Made by a program: the position numbers and the translations under genes. Positions 12,120 to 25,682 of a stretch of 64,000 nt of DNA are shown piece by piece. Location: NCBI GenBank assembly GCA_022432975.1, contig CM039508.1, positions 49,937,646 through 50,001,645 on the forward strand, written 5' to 3'. This DNA is from Begonia masoniana. Its lineage: Eukaryota; Streptophyta; Magnoliopsida; Cucurbitales; Begoniaceae. Within the stretch, counting starts at the first letter, position 1; every line of letters begins with the position of its first letter. The notes below the pieces were generated by a model. The model was given only the letters and a program-made list of their open reading frames with translations. It was not told the DNA's origin and did no database searches.

Positions 12120-14299
12120 ATGCTCATTAAAAAAAAAAAACGAAAGAAGATTAGAACTTGAGACCGAAAACAGTCGAAACGCTCTTACGTTGACATTTAC
12201 ATGGAAACTTGAGCTCCGTAGGCTCAATGCCGTGAGAATTTTCCCCAGCGCTCGACTAGTGCAAACAAATCACGGGCTCCAGACTCCAATTCATGAAACG
12301 GGAATACGTTTGTGTGGAAGAGAATCGAAAACAGTCAAAGGTTTTTTCTTCAATTTGACTAGCGATGTGATAAAGCAGCGATAGATCGAGAAGGCAGTGC
12401 TACGGCTGTTTTTCGAATTTTCACTTTTATTTTTTATTCTTAATTAAACTAAAACCAAAAAAAAAAAAAGATTAAATTGAAACTTTATATGATTTTTCAA
12501 TAACAAATCACAACTGGGTTTTGATTAAAAATCTAGAAGCAACATGTAGTGACAAAGAACACTACATGTAATTGCACCAATAAAAGAATAAGCATTTCGA
12601 AAAAAATAAGCAAGGTATTTGTCGTCAATTCAACTCAAACTGTATACTGTTAACAAACTGAACAGTCTGATAAATAAAGTTAAAATAAAATAATCGCACA
12701 GAAAGCTTTTCACCTCTTCAGCGTCTTCTACAGAATCACACATACGTTGACAATTCACTCGGATGGTCGTCACTTGGCTTCATCTCGTTTTCTACAAGCA
12801 ATACTCCTCTTATGTCTTATCCCATTGGTCATGAGATTCCTAATGACCTCTGAAAAGACTCCAGTATAAAGTTTTGAACAGCTCTGCTCGCGCCAAACAT
12901 GTACGCGCGGGCTAATAGAGAAGCCTTCGAATGAGAAATGAGTGATTCGAATGAACGAACTAATGTATGGGATGTATTATGATTTCAAATGTTGTCCAAA
13001 CCTTTTTTAAGTATAATTTAAACTCTCTCTACGTAATATCAAGGTTGTATGATCATTTCCAATGCAATTATTACATTTCACACGACAACATCAATAACTA
13101 TATTCATATTCATCAATCAATCGAACGTATTTATTAATTAGGATTTGTGTTGTATAGAGTCTTTGGATTTCCATAACTCTCTGTTCGCCCTTTTACGTTT
13201 CGTTAATCTTCTATTCTGATCGGTCCTGTGATAAATTTCATTTCTTGTCATTACAGAAAAATTTATGGTTTCTTCGCAACATAAATTAAAATCTTTCTTA
13301 AATAAACACAATCAAAGCTTATTAATTATCTTCTTTGTCATAATTGAACCTATTAATACTTTTATTTTTTTTATAAACCATCCAGGGAGGGTATTTGTGG
13401 TCTTTTGGGTCAAGCAAGTGTATAGTGCAAAATATGTTAGAGGATGTTTAAGAAATCGTTATAGTACAACCCCTTTCATCATAAACCCTTCTTGCAGCCT
13501 AGAATTAGATGCTGCCGTGGGGGCAACGCCGACGGCCTTCGTCCGACCAGCGAGCAGGCAGGAGGGTCGATCTCTGATTCTGATTCTGCAATCTTTTACC
13601 TGTTGATTTTACTCTTACTATAGTCGCCTCTCTTTCTCATATCATCTCGTTTTTCCCTGTCCCTGTGGTATGTAATACTGTTTAGCCTCTCTCTCTCTCT
13701 CTCTCTCTGCAGTTTTCTTTTGACCATTGGACTCTCTATGGTCTTTGGTCCTTTGTTTTTGTTACAGGTGACTTGGCTGTTTTACAACATACATTTAAAT
13801 TACATAGCTTTGAATCGTGAAATTGAACTGAAGAAACTTCTTTCTATTTATTAATCTTCCTTTTTTGCCTTATTCTTGTTACGGTTTGTGCATCTACTAC
13901 ATGTTTGTTCGAATACGTAAATGAAAAGTGTGCGATCCCGGTTCTCTCTTCAACTCGTTTGCCCTATAAGTTCTATGCATCGAGGCATTTTAGAATCTGT
14001 AACTTCGATTTTTGGTTTTTATTTTTTTTTTTTTTTTTTTTTTTTTCTTCTTCTTGCGAAGAGGCTCTGCCTAATTATATTTTGATTTTTTAATACTTTT
14101 TTCTGCATGAGGGTTTTCATTCTTATCGTAAGTTATTGTGTCTGTCCTTTTCCATGGTTTACGTTGTAAACTTTGTTACTTTTAAGGATGATTGGCAATG
14201 ATGCTTGCTGAGTGCTTGGTTGTGTTTTTTCTTACTGAGTAATGTTATATTTTCAACTTATTGAGAAGATATAAATTGCAGGCATCATATTTGTTCACT
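12120..14299. other. Intergenic DNA upstream of the WDR43-like gene
   Basis: No reliable gene is seen. A (CT)n microsatellite lies at about 13687-13709 and a 25-base poly-T near 14021-14046. The GC-richer patch at about 13480-13600 with ATAAACCCTTC could be a promoter or 5' UTR of the gene to its right (inference). Confidence 0.5.
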
Positions 14300-17200
14300 C
14301 ATAATTTGGGGTCGTCGAATATAAAAATATTAAACAGCATTCGCCCTTCTTCGATTTTCTACAATCACTTTCCGGAGATGGTCCGAATCAAGGTATGTCC
14401 CTTTTTTCTTCTTGAAGTAGGCGGGCTTTCGAATTCCCCCAATGCAAGCAGTATAAAAAAAAAAGAAGCTAAAAAGTAATGAAATATATTCCTTTCTATC
14501 TACTTTATTTTTTAAATGCTACTTTTAATCTGATTATAAATGATGGTAGATAAGAGTTCTTTTTCTTCTTTTAGTTTTGTGATGTATTGAAGGCCAAATA
14601 CAAATGAGTTGCGATGTCACGTCTGCTGAGACATATATATACAAACCTGAGAGGGGTCACCTATCAATTGATTACGTGCATGAATTGTTTGTCTATAAAC
14701 AAAAAGGTTTGTTTATAAAAAAATTCATTTTATTTATTAATCGCGATTTTTCATTTTGTTTTTGTTTTATTTTGTTTCGCTTCTTTTTGGAAGTAATTTT
14801 GATCTTTCATCTTTGCAGAAAAAAAGGAAGCGTGCAGTTCTTTATTGGTTTTTAGGACGGTAGTGATATCCTATTTGCAGTGATGTTTTTCTGCTGGTCA
14901 ATTGAAATGGGAAAGTCAGTGACTGCATCCTGGTTAATTGTCTTTTTCCTTTAATGGAAATCATAGACTTCATTTTTTTTTGAGATACTAAATGAGAATC
15001 GCTTTGTCTTTCCTTTTTTATTCTGGAAATTGGCGGATCAAAGAACTTAAATGGCATTGCTGCTTATCAACACATTGACCATAACCTTTCACCATTTTTA
15101 TTTTATGATCATGCTTTGTTGATGATAACCCATGACAACTCTAGCACTTATCATTCCACTGTAAAAAGCTGACTATGTTAAAACTGAGTGTTCTGGTATA
15201 AGCAATCTTGTTTACGATAATATATTAGATAGACATTCAGACTTACAAATCTTTTTTTATAGGGCAATTGATGATATTTCTTACTTTTGGCAGATTACAC
15301 ACCTCTCTGTATAGCTCAATCTTTTTTTTCTCTATGCAGGGGTGTTAATGCCATTTCTTTTTCTGGGGATGGCTTGTCATGCTATACACTGGGGGTGAAG
15401 ACTGAAGTGCTATGCGAATTGATATCTTGACAGGAAGCGTTTTGAGGAAAGTAAACTTCTTTCTACAAAAGCAATTACAGTGTGTCTGTTTCAACACCAG
15501 GTATTGAACTTTATTCTATTCTGGAGCTCTTTCTTACCATGCGGCCTTTTTCCCTTATAACTTTTGTAGAACTATTTCCTTTTAAAGGAAGGGATAGCAT
15601 TCATTTTATCAAAAGATACATGCCTTATGATGAAATAATTGAATTCCCAGTTTTATATATCACTGTCTCTTGAATCTAAATAGAAAAGGTCTTTTCCATT
15701 TCTCTTTAGCTGATTATGAGCTGTTGCTATATGACATCTCAGATGGAAGATGATATCAACAGCAGCGGCTCATGAAGATTTTCATTGTTCTGATCACAAA
15801 AAGTCCCAAGTTTCTGGGCATCCCTTCAGTATTACATTCTGTTGACAACTTACTTTTTACATGCGGATTCTGTTCAAGTGGTTCCTGCTTCGTCCAAACA
15901 TGCATAGTAGTTTGTTTAACGGTTTAAAAAAAACTAGTTGACTCCCATACTAATTTAATTGATAACAAGGATCTTTTGATGTTTCCATCCATATACTATT
16001 TTCTGATATACCTTTACTTCTCCCAGTAGAATATTACATTGTGAGCCTAATTTTACTGTCACTTAGTCTCTTCTATATTCCAACGTAATGTTTATAAAAC
16101 CTAGCCCCATGATCCATTGCACATCCTTTTCTTATGACCATCTCTTGTAGTCCATTCTTAGGTATAAGCAAATCAAAACACTGTAAATTGCATTGGATGC
16201 ATGATGTCGTGTTGTGTATGCTTTGCACATGCGTGGGTGTGGTTCTGGTGTGTGTAGTTTGTGGTTGTGGGTGTGCATGTGTGTGTGCAATATCAATTTT
16301 TTAAATTATTCTTTCTATTTTGAACTTTTTTTCAGCTTTCAATTGGACCACATTTGAGGGTCATCTTTCTTTCAATTCCTAAGTATTATTATCTGGATTG
16401 TTTGCTACCTTTGCTTTTTGAATTCATGTTATAAATAGTTCTCTTCTTCAATAAATAGACTTTTGTGCGATGTATATCTGTCACTGAAAACGGAAGGTAA
16501 TTTTTGTCCATCGGAGATTGGCGCAAGATATATTGCAGTTTTGGATGATTGATGGCAAGAAAAAGAAGTCTGCAGCTTTTCTTGAATGGAGCATCCTGCG
16601 TCTTTCTTGATAGCAGTGCACTGAGGGAGAGGGATGGATGAAGCAGAGGTCTGTCTGTTTGTTTTGCCCATTTCTGAAGTTGAGTACTGTTATTATGGTC
16701 CGGAAAACCTTGACGAGTTTTACGAAATACAAAGCCAACAAAAGTCTCATCATGTTTTGAAGAGAACTATAGAGGCTCGTTACCCTCAATGATGGTGCTG
16801 CAAAAGTTACTTTCTGTTCGCAAAAGTGGGTCTGGGCAACTCTTCTTGCCCATGGATTGATTGTAAAGCCAATCTTTCAAAAGCTCTCGTTCGAATATGG
16901 AACCGATGTAGTGTTAAAATGCTCCGAGAGGGAGTTCTTCTGGCTACTGCATCACTCTCAAAGTCAAAAAAGGGGTATTACATGCACCAAATCCGGGTAA
17001 TCTGACGAGTAGTCTGCCAGTATTAAGCTGGTTGTATTGTTGGTCTTTTCTGGATCTTTTATTCGAACTTCAACTACATACAGCAGTAGTTTGGTGGCAT
17101 ACTTCTTTTTTTTTTTTTTTGTAGAACTTACAAATATGCGTATAAGACCATAATTTGTTTGGCCGCCTTATGTTTTTTCATCAGTTCTCTAGATTTTTAT

Positions 17201-20133
17201 TAAATTTTTATTATGCTATCTTGTTTTTTTCATCTTTTTTATTTTGTGGCAGTCACTGCAGGAGATCGTGCTAATGCGAAGATGCATTACGCTCAAGCCC
17301 CAGGGCAATTGATTCCATGAACCAAATTCGCATTGCTGATCCTGATGAAGGAATTACTGCATTTTGACAGTCAAATCCAAGGGATTTGCAATGACCTGAG
17401 ATCCACAAAATATCACATAGTGGCTTTGGAAATGCAGTCTAAGTGACTTTTGCATGCCCAACAATGTCGGGACTAGGCTGAGTCTAATGAATAGATGGAT
17501 ATGTTCGAATTGTGATAGCTTTATACGATAGTTGGCCTTGTCTAGGAGAAAGGAATCTTTTCTTGCATACAGATGATAATATGTTTTAAAAAAGATTAGT
17601 TTGCTATGAATTTTAGCGAATGTTGACAGTATTTAAATGTACCACTATAAGTTTATTTTTATATGTGAGACCTTTGATTGTATTTTAACTCTGCTTATAA
17701 TCACATTATTGTTCCGGAATTGTTTTTTTGTCCGCTCATTCCAAAGGCCTACAACTTATCTTTTTATGTGTGAGTAAACAAAGTATGCACAAAAAACAAG
17801 TCATTTCTCAAAATGCAGAAAAATTATTAGAAAAACTTTCTATTATCAATATGGAGTTTTAATCTCTATCAACACGAGAATTGAGTGTTGAGTTATTTTA
17901 ACTTTTTTTTTTTTTTTCTAACAAGGTTTGACTTCTCTTGGTGAATAGTGGTAGTTTAGAGATTTGAACATGTTTAAAAGTGTTGTTTATGTTTTCCGTG
18001 CATATGACATTTTGAAACTTTGCTCCACCAGTATAGCATGGAGAATAGATGGAGATCATCATCAGACTACTTAGGTTGGAGACGATATTTCTTGTCAATC
18101 TGTCCTTAAGTCTACATATTTAAGTATCACTGATCTTGAATCATTATACCAAGAACAGGGATACTTTTTAGTGAATGGAAGGCATGATCACCTGACACCA
18201 TTTTGTGACTTGCCTCTTTGACAGCCATGCAACAATATAATTTTTCATCCTACCATGGAATATACTTAATTTTGTTGTTTTGGAAATAACGTTGATCTCT
18301 CACTATTCATATTTTTCAAAAAAGTAATGTGAACTATAAAATACATACCTCAAAAGACGTCTAGAAAACGCTAGATGGCTGCTGTTTTCTTAAATTTTTA
18401 TATCTCTTATTAGGCTTATTATGTTTAGTTTGAATGGGAAAAATACATATTTCATCACATTTACATTTTACTTATTTTTCTTTTAGATCTCATTTGGCTT
18501 GTTATTTCAAGTAGATCACGATACGTATTGGTGTAGCGCATTTAAAATGATTGAATATGCAAATATGGTGTTTCCTTGCTCTGATCCAGCAGTAAATCTT
18601 CTTATGTACTCGGCAATTGAAACTGATTCAATTTCACCACTTACCATAGTAATTTTGTTTAGTACGAGCAGCCGTTTTGTCAATGGACACCCAACGATGC
18701 AATCAAGTTGCTTGGAACCTTGGTTGAGATGTGGAAATCAAGGTTTGTGACTAGCTTTATGCATGTTTATATGTCTTTATATTTAAGGATAGTTAGTGAT
18801 TTGTTCTTTGATTCAATTTATATACAATTTTGAGGGCCCATAAACAAATGATGAGTGATATTTTATCTCATTGTGGAATATCATTCTTTGCATTTCATAC
18901 AATGAAATTATTGATTTGCTACTAGTGAATATGATGCAATTTCATCCTGTACATTTATTTTATTTTTATTAGGTAAGCTGATTGAAAATTTATTTCTGCA
19001 ACAGGCTTTCTTGCGGACAGTATGTTCTTCCATGGATATATAATTTGCTACTGTACCATAGTCAACTTTGTCATGTCTCATCAAGAAGGCACTCAAGTAC
19101 TTGATTCCCTTCTCAAGGTATTGTCTCTTTTCTTCATATAAATGGAATCAATATGGAACGTAGCTTTGGTTAAACAGCTGACCCTGTTTGATGCTGAGGT
19201 CTTAGTATGTTTTTCTATTGAAACCATATTGGAGACCGCAGAAATAAGGGCTACTTTGAACTGTTGTTTGTGGGAGGTATTCAGAAGGAAAGAAGAGATT
19301 ATGATTTGAATAGATATTCGTTCTATTGGAGATGTGTAAAATTGTCCTTTTGGAAGGGTTGTTGAATGAACCTGATTCTACCTCACTCCATACTTTGGCT
19401 CGCTATAGACACGTGGGTTAGATGAGGGATTCATAGACGTACTTAGACTGGGTAGAACTTCTCGTTGGATTGGAAGGCTGAGAAATGTGATTCATCTTAT
19501 GCGTACTACAAGGTTGTCATTGTACTGTGGTGTGGGGGTGGGAACTTTGTAACTTTGGTGATGCCGACCTAAGTTCATAGTGATTTAGTGAATGGGAATA
19601 TCTGAGGGAATGTGGAAGAAACAGGTGATCATATTGTTCTTGATTGCATTTTTTATTGCATTTCCAATCTAGATGTTGAGCCCCTGAAAATTTATTTTTG
19701 TAGTATAATTTGGTGGGGGGAAGATTTTTTTATTAAATTTTTTTCTCACTGACTAAAACAGCACCTTATTTAGTTCCAACGTTTTTTTTTTATGGTTTCA
19801 GATTGCTAAATCCAGAGCAGCTGTCATTCAACCTTTATTACAGTTATCAGGTCGCCTGCAACTTGTGACAGCGCAGGTTGATAATTCATTATTTTCTTTA
19901 GTTCAGTTGCTCAGCGAATGCAAGTTTTATTCCAAAGTGATTTCCAGAGTGGTTAATATGATTTTTTTTTGGCTATTGTTAAGGTGTCTCGGAGCAGAAC
20001 ACAAAGTCATGATCAAGAAGTCAACTCAAATGAGGAAGAAGATGGGGACGAAGATGAGGATGAAGAAGTTGAAGATGTTATTTATGGCCAAGAGGTCTAT
20101 GAATCTGAAATAAGCAGTGACGAGGAGAACTAA
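14300..20133 (+). pseudogene. WDR43/UTP5-like gene, exons broken by indels
   Basis: WDR43/UTP5 is a nucleolar WD40 protein of the t-UTP part of the small-subunit processome, needed for pre-18S rRNA. Exon pieces appear in family order with GT-AG borders: SSNIKN near 14310 and SGDGRIK-like before the donor at 14393; SAETYIYKPERGHLSIDY at about 14626-14680; KKRKRAV then KVSDC at 14820-14932; VNAISFSGDG at 15343-15373; IGARYIAVLDD near 16515; VKPIFQKLSFEYGTDV near 16870; FCQWTPNDAIKLLGTLVEMW near 18675-18735; LPWIYNLLLYHS near 19025; AAVIQPLLQLSGRLQLVTAQ at 19817-19876; and an acidic tail ending EVYESEISSDEEN, stop TAA at 20131. Nearly every exon needs one or more single-base corrections, yet residues and splice sites are well kept. 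It is either a young pseudogene or a real gene in poorly polished sequence. Confidence 0.75.
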
Positions 20134-22734
20134 GGCGAGGTAAAGAGAGATATGCAAAATGATTTCAGTTATAATATGAGCAGTCAAACCCATTTGGAAA
20201 AAGCTCTGTTTCTTGAGGAAGTACATGAAAATGTGAGAACTTTGCAGCCACTGAGGTGATAGTTTTGTTATTTTAATCTCCAATTGTTTGTTTTGAAAAA
20301 TGAAGGAAGAGCAAGCAATTGGTAGTTGTACAAGGAGGTGGGTTATATTGAGGGAGCTTGAAATCGCTCCATTATTGTATTTTTTCTTATTTATAGCTAA
20401 ATGAACCCGAGATTCTCTTTTCCTACTTGCATATTTATTCTCATCCTAGAAATTATTCAATTTTAATTTTTAATAGTTCAAATTTATTGTTCTAGTTTCA
20501 GTATAAGTTCAATTTTTATTTTTATTTATTAAACTCAATGGTTCTAATTGTTTCCTTTTACTTTGGTGTCGTTGCTAAGTCACAATCAAAGTCCAAAGGT
20601 TTCTTGCATCGTTGCTTGATCTCCATCACTCTGTATGTCTCTCTAAGCCCATATTTTCCTTCTGGATATTTCACCAAAATATGTATTGCATTGACTGAGT
20701 AGGATTAAGAAAAATGACTCGTGTAAATTTGATGTTTTAATTGGTTGCTAGTTTCTCTTGTGGAATGCAAGGACTTTGAGAATGTCATTTAGTGGCCTTA
20801 AAAAGATGTGATCCTAATCTTTGTAGGCTGTCTTTGCAGCATTCTGTGCTTGAATGTGGTAAGTCTTCTATCTTAATGATAGAATCTGTTCTTGAAGCGC
20901 ATCAATGTTTGTTACCTGGATTCGATTCGTTTTCTCCCCACAGTCAATGTGATTTTGATGATCAATAATGCACTCTGACCAGATGTGAAGTAATTTTATG
21001 CAAATCAAATTTTAGAAAATGAGAAATACTTCTAGAAATTACAATAGTAATCGATCTCGTTTTGGGAAATGGTTCGGGTTGTGGGGAGGGAAAAACTAAA
21101 TTTAGAACCAAACCGAATAGAACTGACAATAAACAAAAAACCGAACCCATTGGCACATTAACCCAACCTAAATATACAGCCAAGCTTCGACTAACAAAGA
21201 TGCAGCTTGGGAGGTGGTGAAGACAATTTGGAGAGAGGTAGAAATGGCTTCGTTGAAATAATGGCAGAGTAGACCAGCGAGGAACGAAGAGTAAATGGCT
21301 ACGGAGATTGAGAGAAGAGATGGGGAACTGTGAAGTGAGAGCGAGATGTGAAACGAGCGGGTACCGGTAGCTCGTTACATAACCATCTCTCTCTACCAAA
21401 GACGCAGAATGGACGGCCACTTTTCATTTATATTGCGTAGGTGTTAAATAAATCATTTTTTGCAAAATCTGAGCTTTATCCAAATTTGAGGTTAATATTC
21501 AATTGAAAATCTGAAATATTGGTATTTATCAAAAATTACCTTAAAGTAAAATGTTGAACTATCTAAACTTCGAAATATAAAAAATGTTTGATTTAAATCT
21601 GTCGGTCCCCGTTCTTAGAGATCAGGGAGCCGATTTTCAATATCGGTTGCACGTTCAAGTAAGATCAGGGATGGTGATATCATTTCTCGACATAAAACAA
21701 ATGATATCAACTTTTCTTGAAATTTTCTCGACATAAAACCAAGCTCATTCAAGTCGCAACCTCTAAAATCCAAGCCGAGCCGCGACCATAGAGGCTGTGC
21801 CGCGGCGCAGCATGATTTGTGTCGCGGCTCAGCTGACGCTTCTCTCTTCGTCGAATTTCTCCATTAAATCTGGCGGAGTTGCATTCCAACAATTTTTATT
21901 ACTTTATAGGCTTGAAACGATGCATGATTTACATTCTTCATTTGAAATATTAACCCAAGACCTGAGTCATTGCATTAAACTATTAAAATCACCATAAAAA
22001 TCAGAAAGAGAAAACTTGGCTTCCATCATTACCTCTGATATATCCTTCTTTTCCCAACAACACAGCAACACAATTCCCTCTCCGGAGTTCGATCCTCTTT
22101 TGACTTGCCGCCACCAAGTCGATTCTTAAAAGTGACCTATATTTCCATCAATTTAATACGTTGTTAGAATCTTAAAATGACAGTTTTCACACTTGTTATT
22201 GCGTTACATTCTTAAATTGGGTTGTAGTTGAGTTATCATTTGACACCAATTATTTAGAAGGATTGAATTAAAAATATCACGGATATTTTTCCTCGAATAT
22301 GAATAAACGTGTCAACTTCTTCTATTATTATTTATAATAATTTAAAATATTTTAATGGAATATAGAAAGATTCCTTAATCACTTTTAGTAAGCAAGGATT
22401 GGATTACTAACAACATAAAAGGAAGGTTAGAGTCTCGGATGCAAAGCAAGACAAGGCAGAATCTTCCTTGCTTTCTCTTCATTCGTCCATTTTGGTTTCT
22501 CTCATCTCTCCTCATGTAGTATTCATCAAATAATCTAAAATTAAATTAGGTTAAATTTATTCATATATATATATGAATAAATACATGAATTTAAATTATT
22601 TGTACCCTTTCTTTATTAGAATGTTAAAGTTTAAAAGGTAAAAACTACTTTGAACCATAAACTACTAGTTTTTTTTTTAACAAATTAAAAATTCTAACAA
22701 CTTAAACCTTAAACTCTCTTGAATGTACAATCAC
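20134..22734. other. Intergenic DNA
   Basis: AT-rich with no recognisable gene. The frames at about 20960-21420 and 21797-21997 match nothing I know and lack gene context. A GC-richer patch lies at 21600-21850. Confidence 0.5.
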
Positions 22735-23700
22735 CCTGACCGGTGCCGTTACTCACCCTCCGAGACCCCCGATTACCTTCAACGAGAACCCCCCCCCCCC
22801 CCCCCCACCCCCCCCCCCCGTTCACTATTTAAGTTAAAGAGCGGGAGACCAATCTAAGGAAACGGTCACCGGTTCTCTATTATCCTCGTTTTATAAATTA
22901 ATTTTAAAAATAACAACGATATTGGATTTCTTAAAACTATCACATGTTCACTCTTATGAAAGCATTTGAAAATTTTCATATTTTCTAACACTATACGTTT
23001 ATTATAATTTTAGTAATCTTTTAGAAAACTGACGTAAAACCTATAATAAATCATACAAATGCTGAAATACAACAATTTCAAATTAATCTTTCCACGATAA
23101 TGTGTACATATGTGATAAAAATGTCAAGTAATCATATAGTTGGTATTTTTTTAAAGAACATCGTTCCTTATTGCTTTTATAAATTAAATTAAATCATACT
23201 TATATGTGTGCCAGGACTAGGGGCCGGTCTCTGAAAATGGGGGCCCATTCTTGGCGTGTCAAGATCGGGGGCTGGTATGGGAGAACGAACCCCTATTATT
23301 TACCCTCGTTTTATAAATTAATTTTAAAAAAATACCAAACAATATTATATTTATTTAAAAATTTTATCACATCATGTGAAGATAATCTATAAATTTTCAT
23401 GATTTTCCAACACTTGTATGATTTATTATAATTAGTTTACATCTGTTTTATAAAATAATTTATTAAAATTACAATAAATCGTCAATTGTTAGAAAATCAC
23501 GAAAATCTATAAATTATCTTCCTCATGATGTGTTTAACATGCGATAAAAGTTTTAAATAAATCTAATATCATTTAATATTTTTTAAATTAATTTATAAAA
23601 TAGGATTAAATAGAAAACCAGTGACCGTTCTCTTTAGAACGGTCGCCCGTTCTCTATGTAAATACTGAACGGGGGTGCTTGGAGGGTGATCGGTCTCCGC
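22735..23700. repeat. Two adjacent foldback (inverted-repeat) elements
   Basis: Two large palindromes lie side by side, one centred near 23030 (arms about 22880-23190) and one near 23450 (arms about 23310-23610). Both arms share words such as TTTTATAAATTAATTTT and, at the outer ends, GAACGG/TTCTCTAT and GGAGGGTGA. The left end carries a C homopolymer at 22789-22819 broken by one A. No transposase is present. This looks like a MITE or foldback family with nested or tandem copies; the superfamily is unknown. Confidence 0.55.
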
Positions 23701-23849
23701 CAGATTTGATTTGTTCTCATTTAAGAGGAATTTAAAGTAATGTTAGGAGGGTTTTTAGTTTTGAAGGTGTTTAAAAAAATTCGTAGGTTAACTTTAGAGT
23801 TCATTTGGTTTTTACCCAGTTAAAAGAAGCATCTTTCTTATTCTAGCTT

Positions 23850-24660
23850 TGTATGGCTCTAATCCCGAGATACTCGGAAAATAAACATGTTTCCGGCGTC
23901 TCGGTTGGCGTCTTGTTCGTGGCATCTTCTTCTTCGCCGGAGAGGTCTCCGGCAGAACCCAAAACTCCGGTTACGACGGAAACCACTTCACGTGGCGTTA
24001 TTTTACGAGGTCCTTGACGCCGTAGGCAAGCGAAGTCAGTGGTCATGTCTGAGCTGAAGAAAGTACTTAGACCGGTTTTCGGCTATCTAAATCATCTGCT
24101 TCTGCTTTTTTCTGATTATCTTCATGACCATTCTAATCAGCCGTAATCCTTTACAAGAAAACACTTGGTCTAACGGGCGACTGGAAATCTTGACTCCGAA
24201 CCTTATCGACCATCATGTCTTCCATGTGCGGTATAGCGACATCGTCCATCCGTTCCGTAAACCGTCCACGAACGCCTATTTCTCCGGCGAACCGGATGGG
24301 TTAGTGCTTCCACGCTAACCTCAGTACGCTTTTTCGCCACTAATATCGTTACTTGACGCAGATCGGAATCATATCGTTTTCGCCCGGTCCTTTGGTCTTT
24401 GTCGGCTGTCTCCCGATGAACTTCACGAAACGTAAGACTATACCAATGCGTCATGATATTTCTCAATCGGGTTTTATCACGTGAATCACGGTGACCGGGA
24501 CCGTTCGACGCGCGCTGGGATATTATCGCACGCTTTTTCGCGAAAACGATAGGCTCCACCTGTTCATCAGAACCGTGGCCGTTGATTTCAAGGTGGAGAA
24601 ATCAAAAGGGTTGCCGTCGATTTAGAATCTGTAGCCCCCATGAATGGGCTCAGTTCTTGG
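23850..24660 (+). other. Unidentified coding-like stretch, broken
   Basis: GC content rises and the plus strand reads plausibly: a frame from ATG at 23853 (MALIPRYSENKHVSGVSVGV) is open to a TGA near 24015, continues in the same frame (VMSELKKVLRPVFGYLNHLL) and stops near 24147. Then FHVRYSDIVHPFRKPSTNAY and later VAVDLESVAPMNGLSSWAA follow in other frames. No family is recognised. It could be a decayed gene or a gene with sequence errors; the minus-strand frame at 24203-24559 looks like a shadow. Confidence 0.3.
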
Positions 24661-25682
24661 GCTGCCGCACTCTCTTCGGTCAAAGAGGCTGTTATGTATC
24701 CTAGTTGAGTCCAAGGACGAGGAGGATGGATTTGATGGTTGATGACGTAGGCAGGGGTTCAGGCCTCTGTACGGGTCAAACCCAAATTTCAAGATGAATA
24801 CTTTGTTGACTTCTCAAAACTCCCATACCATGGATTGGATTGGTGGTAAGCTGTCCACGGAATACTTTTTTTGGCGTTGTGATTTTCTTCTGTTTTTGTG
24901 CCTATGAAGTTTCGACCTGTGGGAAAGAACTTCCTTTCCATATTCTTTCACTTAATTAGATTATTCTTTCTCAGAGAGTTTCATTTTTTGTATTAAAAAG
25001 TTTGTAGTTTAGAAATATTCGTGTATCCTTAGTTTCTCATATCTATATTCTATATCTTTAAGCAAGAGAAGATGTTCGAACGACGTGAACAACTGAGTCT
25101 GTCGAAGCACAAATCACAATTCTACCTGTTTTGAATTGTATTTGTACGCATTTGTTCTTATACGTGATAATCATTATCTTGTTGATTTGGGTGGGAAAAG
25201 ACCTCCCACATAGAAGTTGAAGCTAATTTAGTGAATTTATCAGTTTTTGAAAAAATTTTACGATACACTGTTTGTTTTGGTCTCCTCGGTATGTTACTCA
25301 AATATTATCTGCAGTAAATATGCATTTGAAATAGTTATCTAATGAGTACAGTTAGTATTAGAGTGCATTAGTTTAGAAAAACACTTTGAAATGTAAAAAT
25401 TTTTACAGTTGGAGAAGTTGTGATAAAATTATTCATGTAGATGTGCAGTTGTATTAAACAAAGTTTTTGAAACATTGTCTACGCATGGTAGTCTATAATA
25501 GAGAAGGTAAATGATTCGGTTAGTCCGGTAGAAATTGGTTTGACAAAAATTATATTTTCAGTATAATAGTGAGTTGCGTTTTGAAACCTGTAGAAATATT
25601 TGTAGACACATGTTTATACACGTCTATAGTGGAGCGACGACAAAGTAGTAGTTTTTGACTACAATAACGTATACAGATTTTT
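24661..25682. other. Intergenic DNA
   Basis: AT-rich with no gene or clear repeat boundary. Confidence 0.5.
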
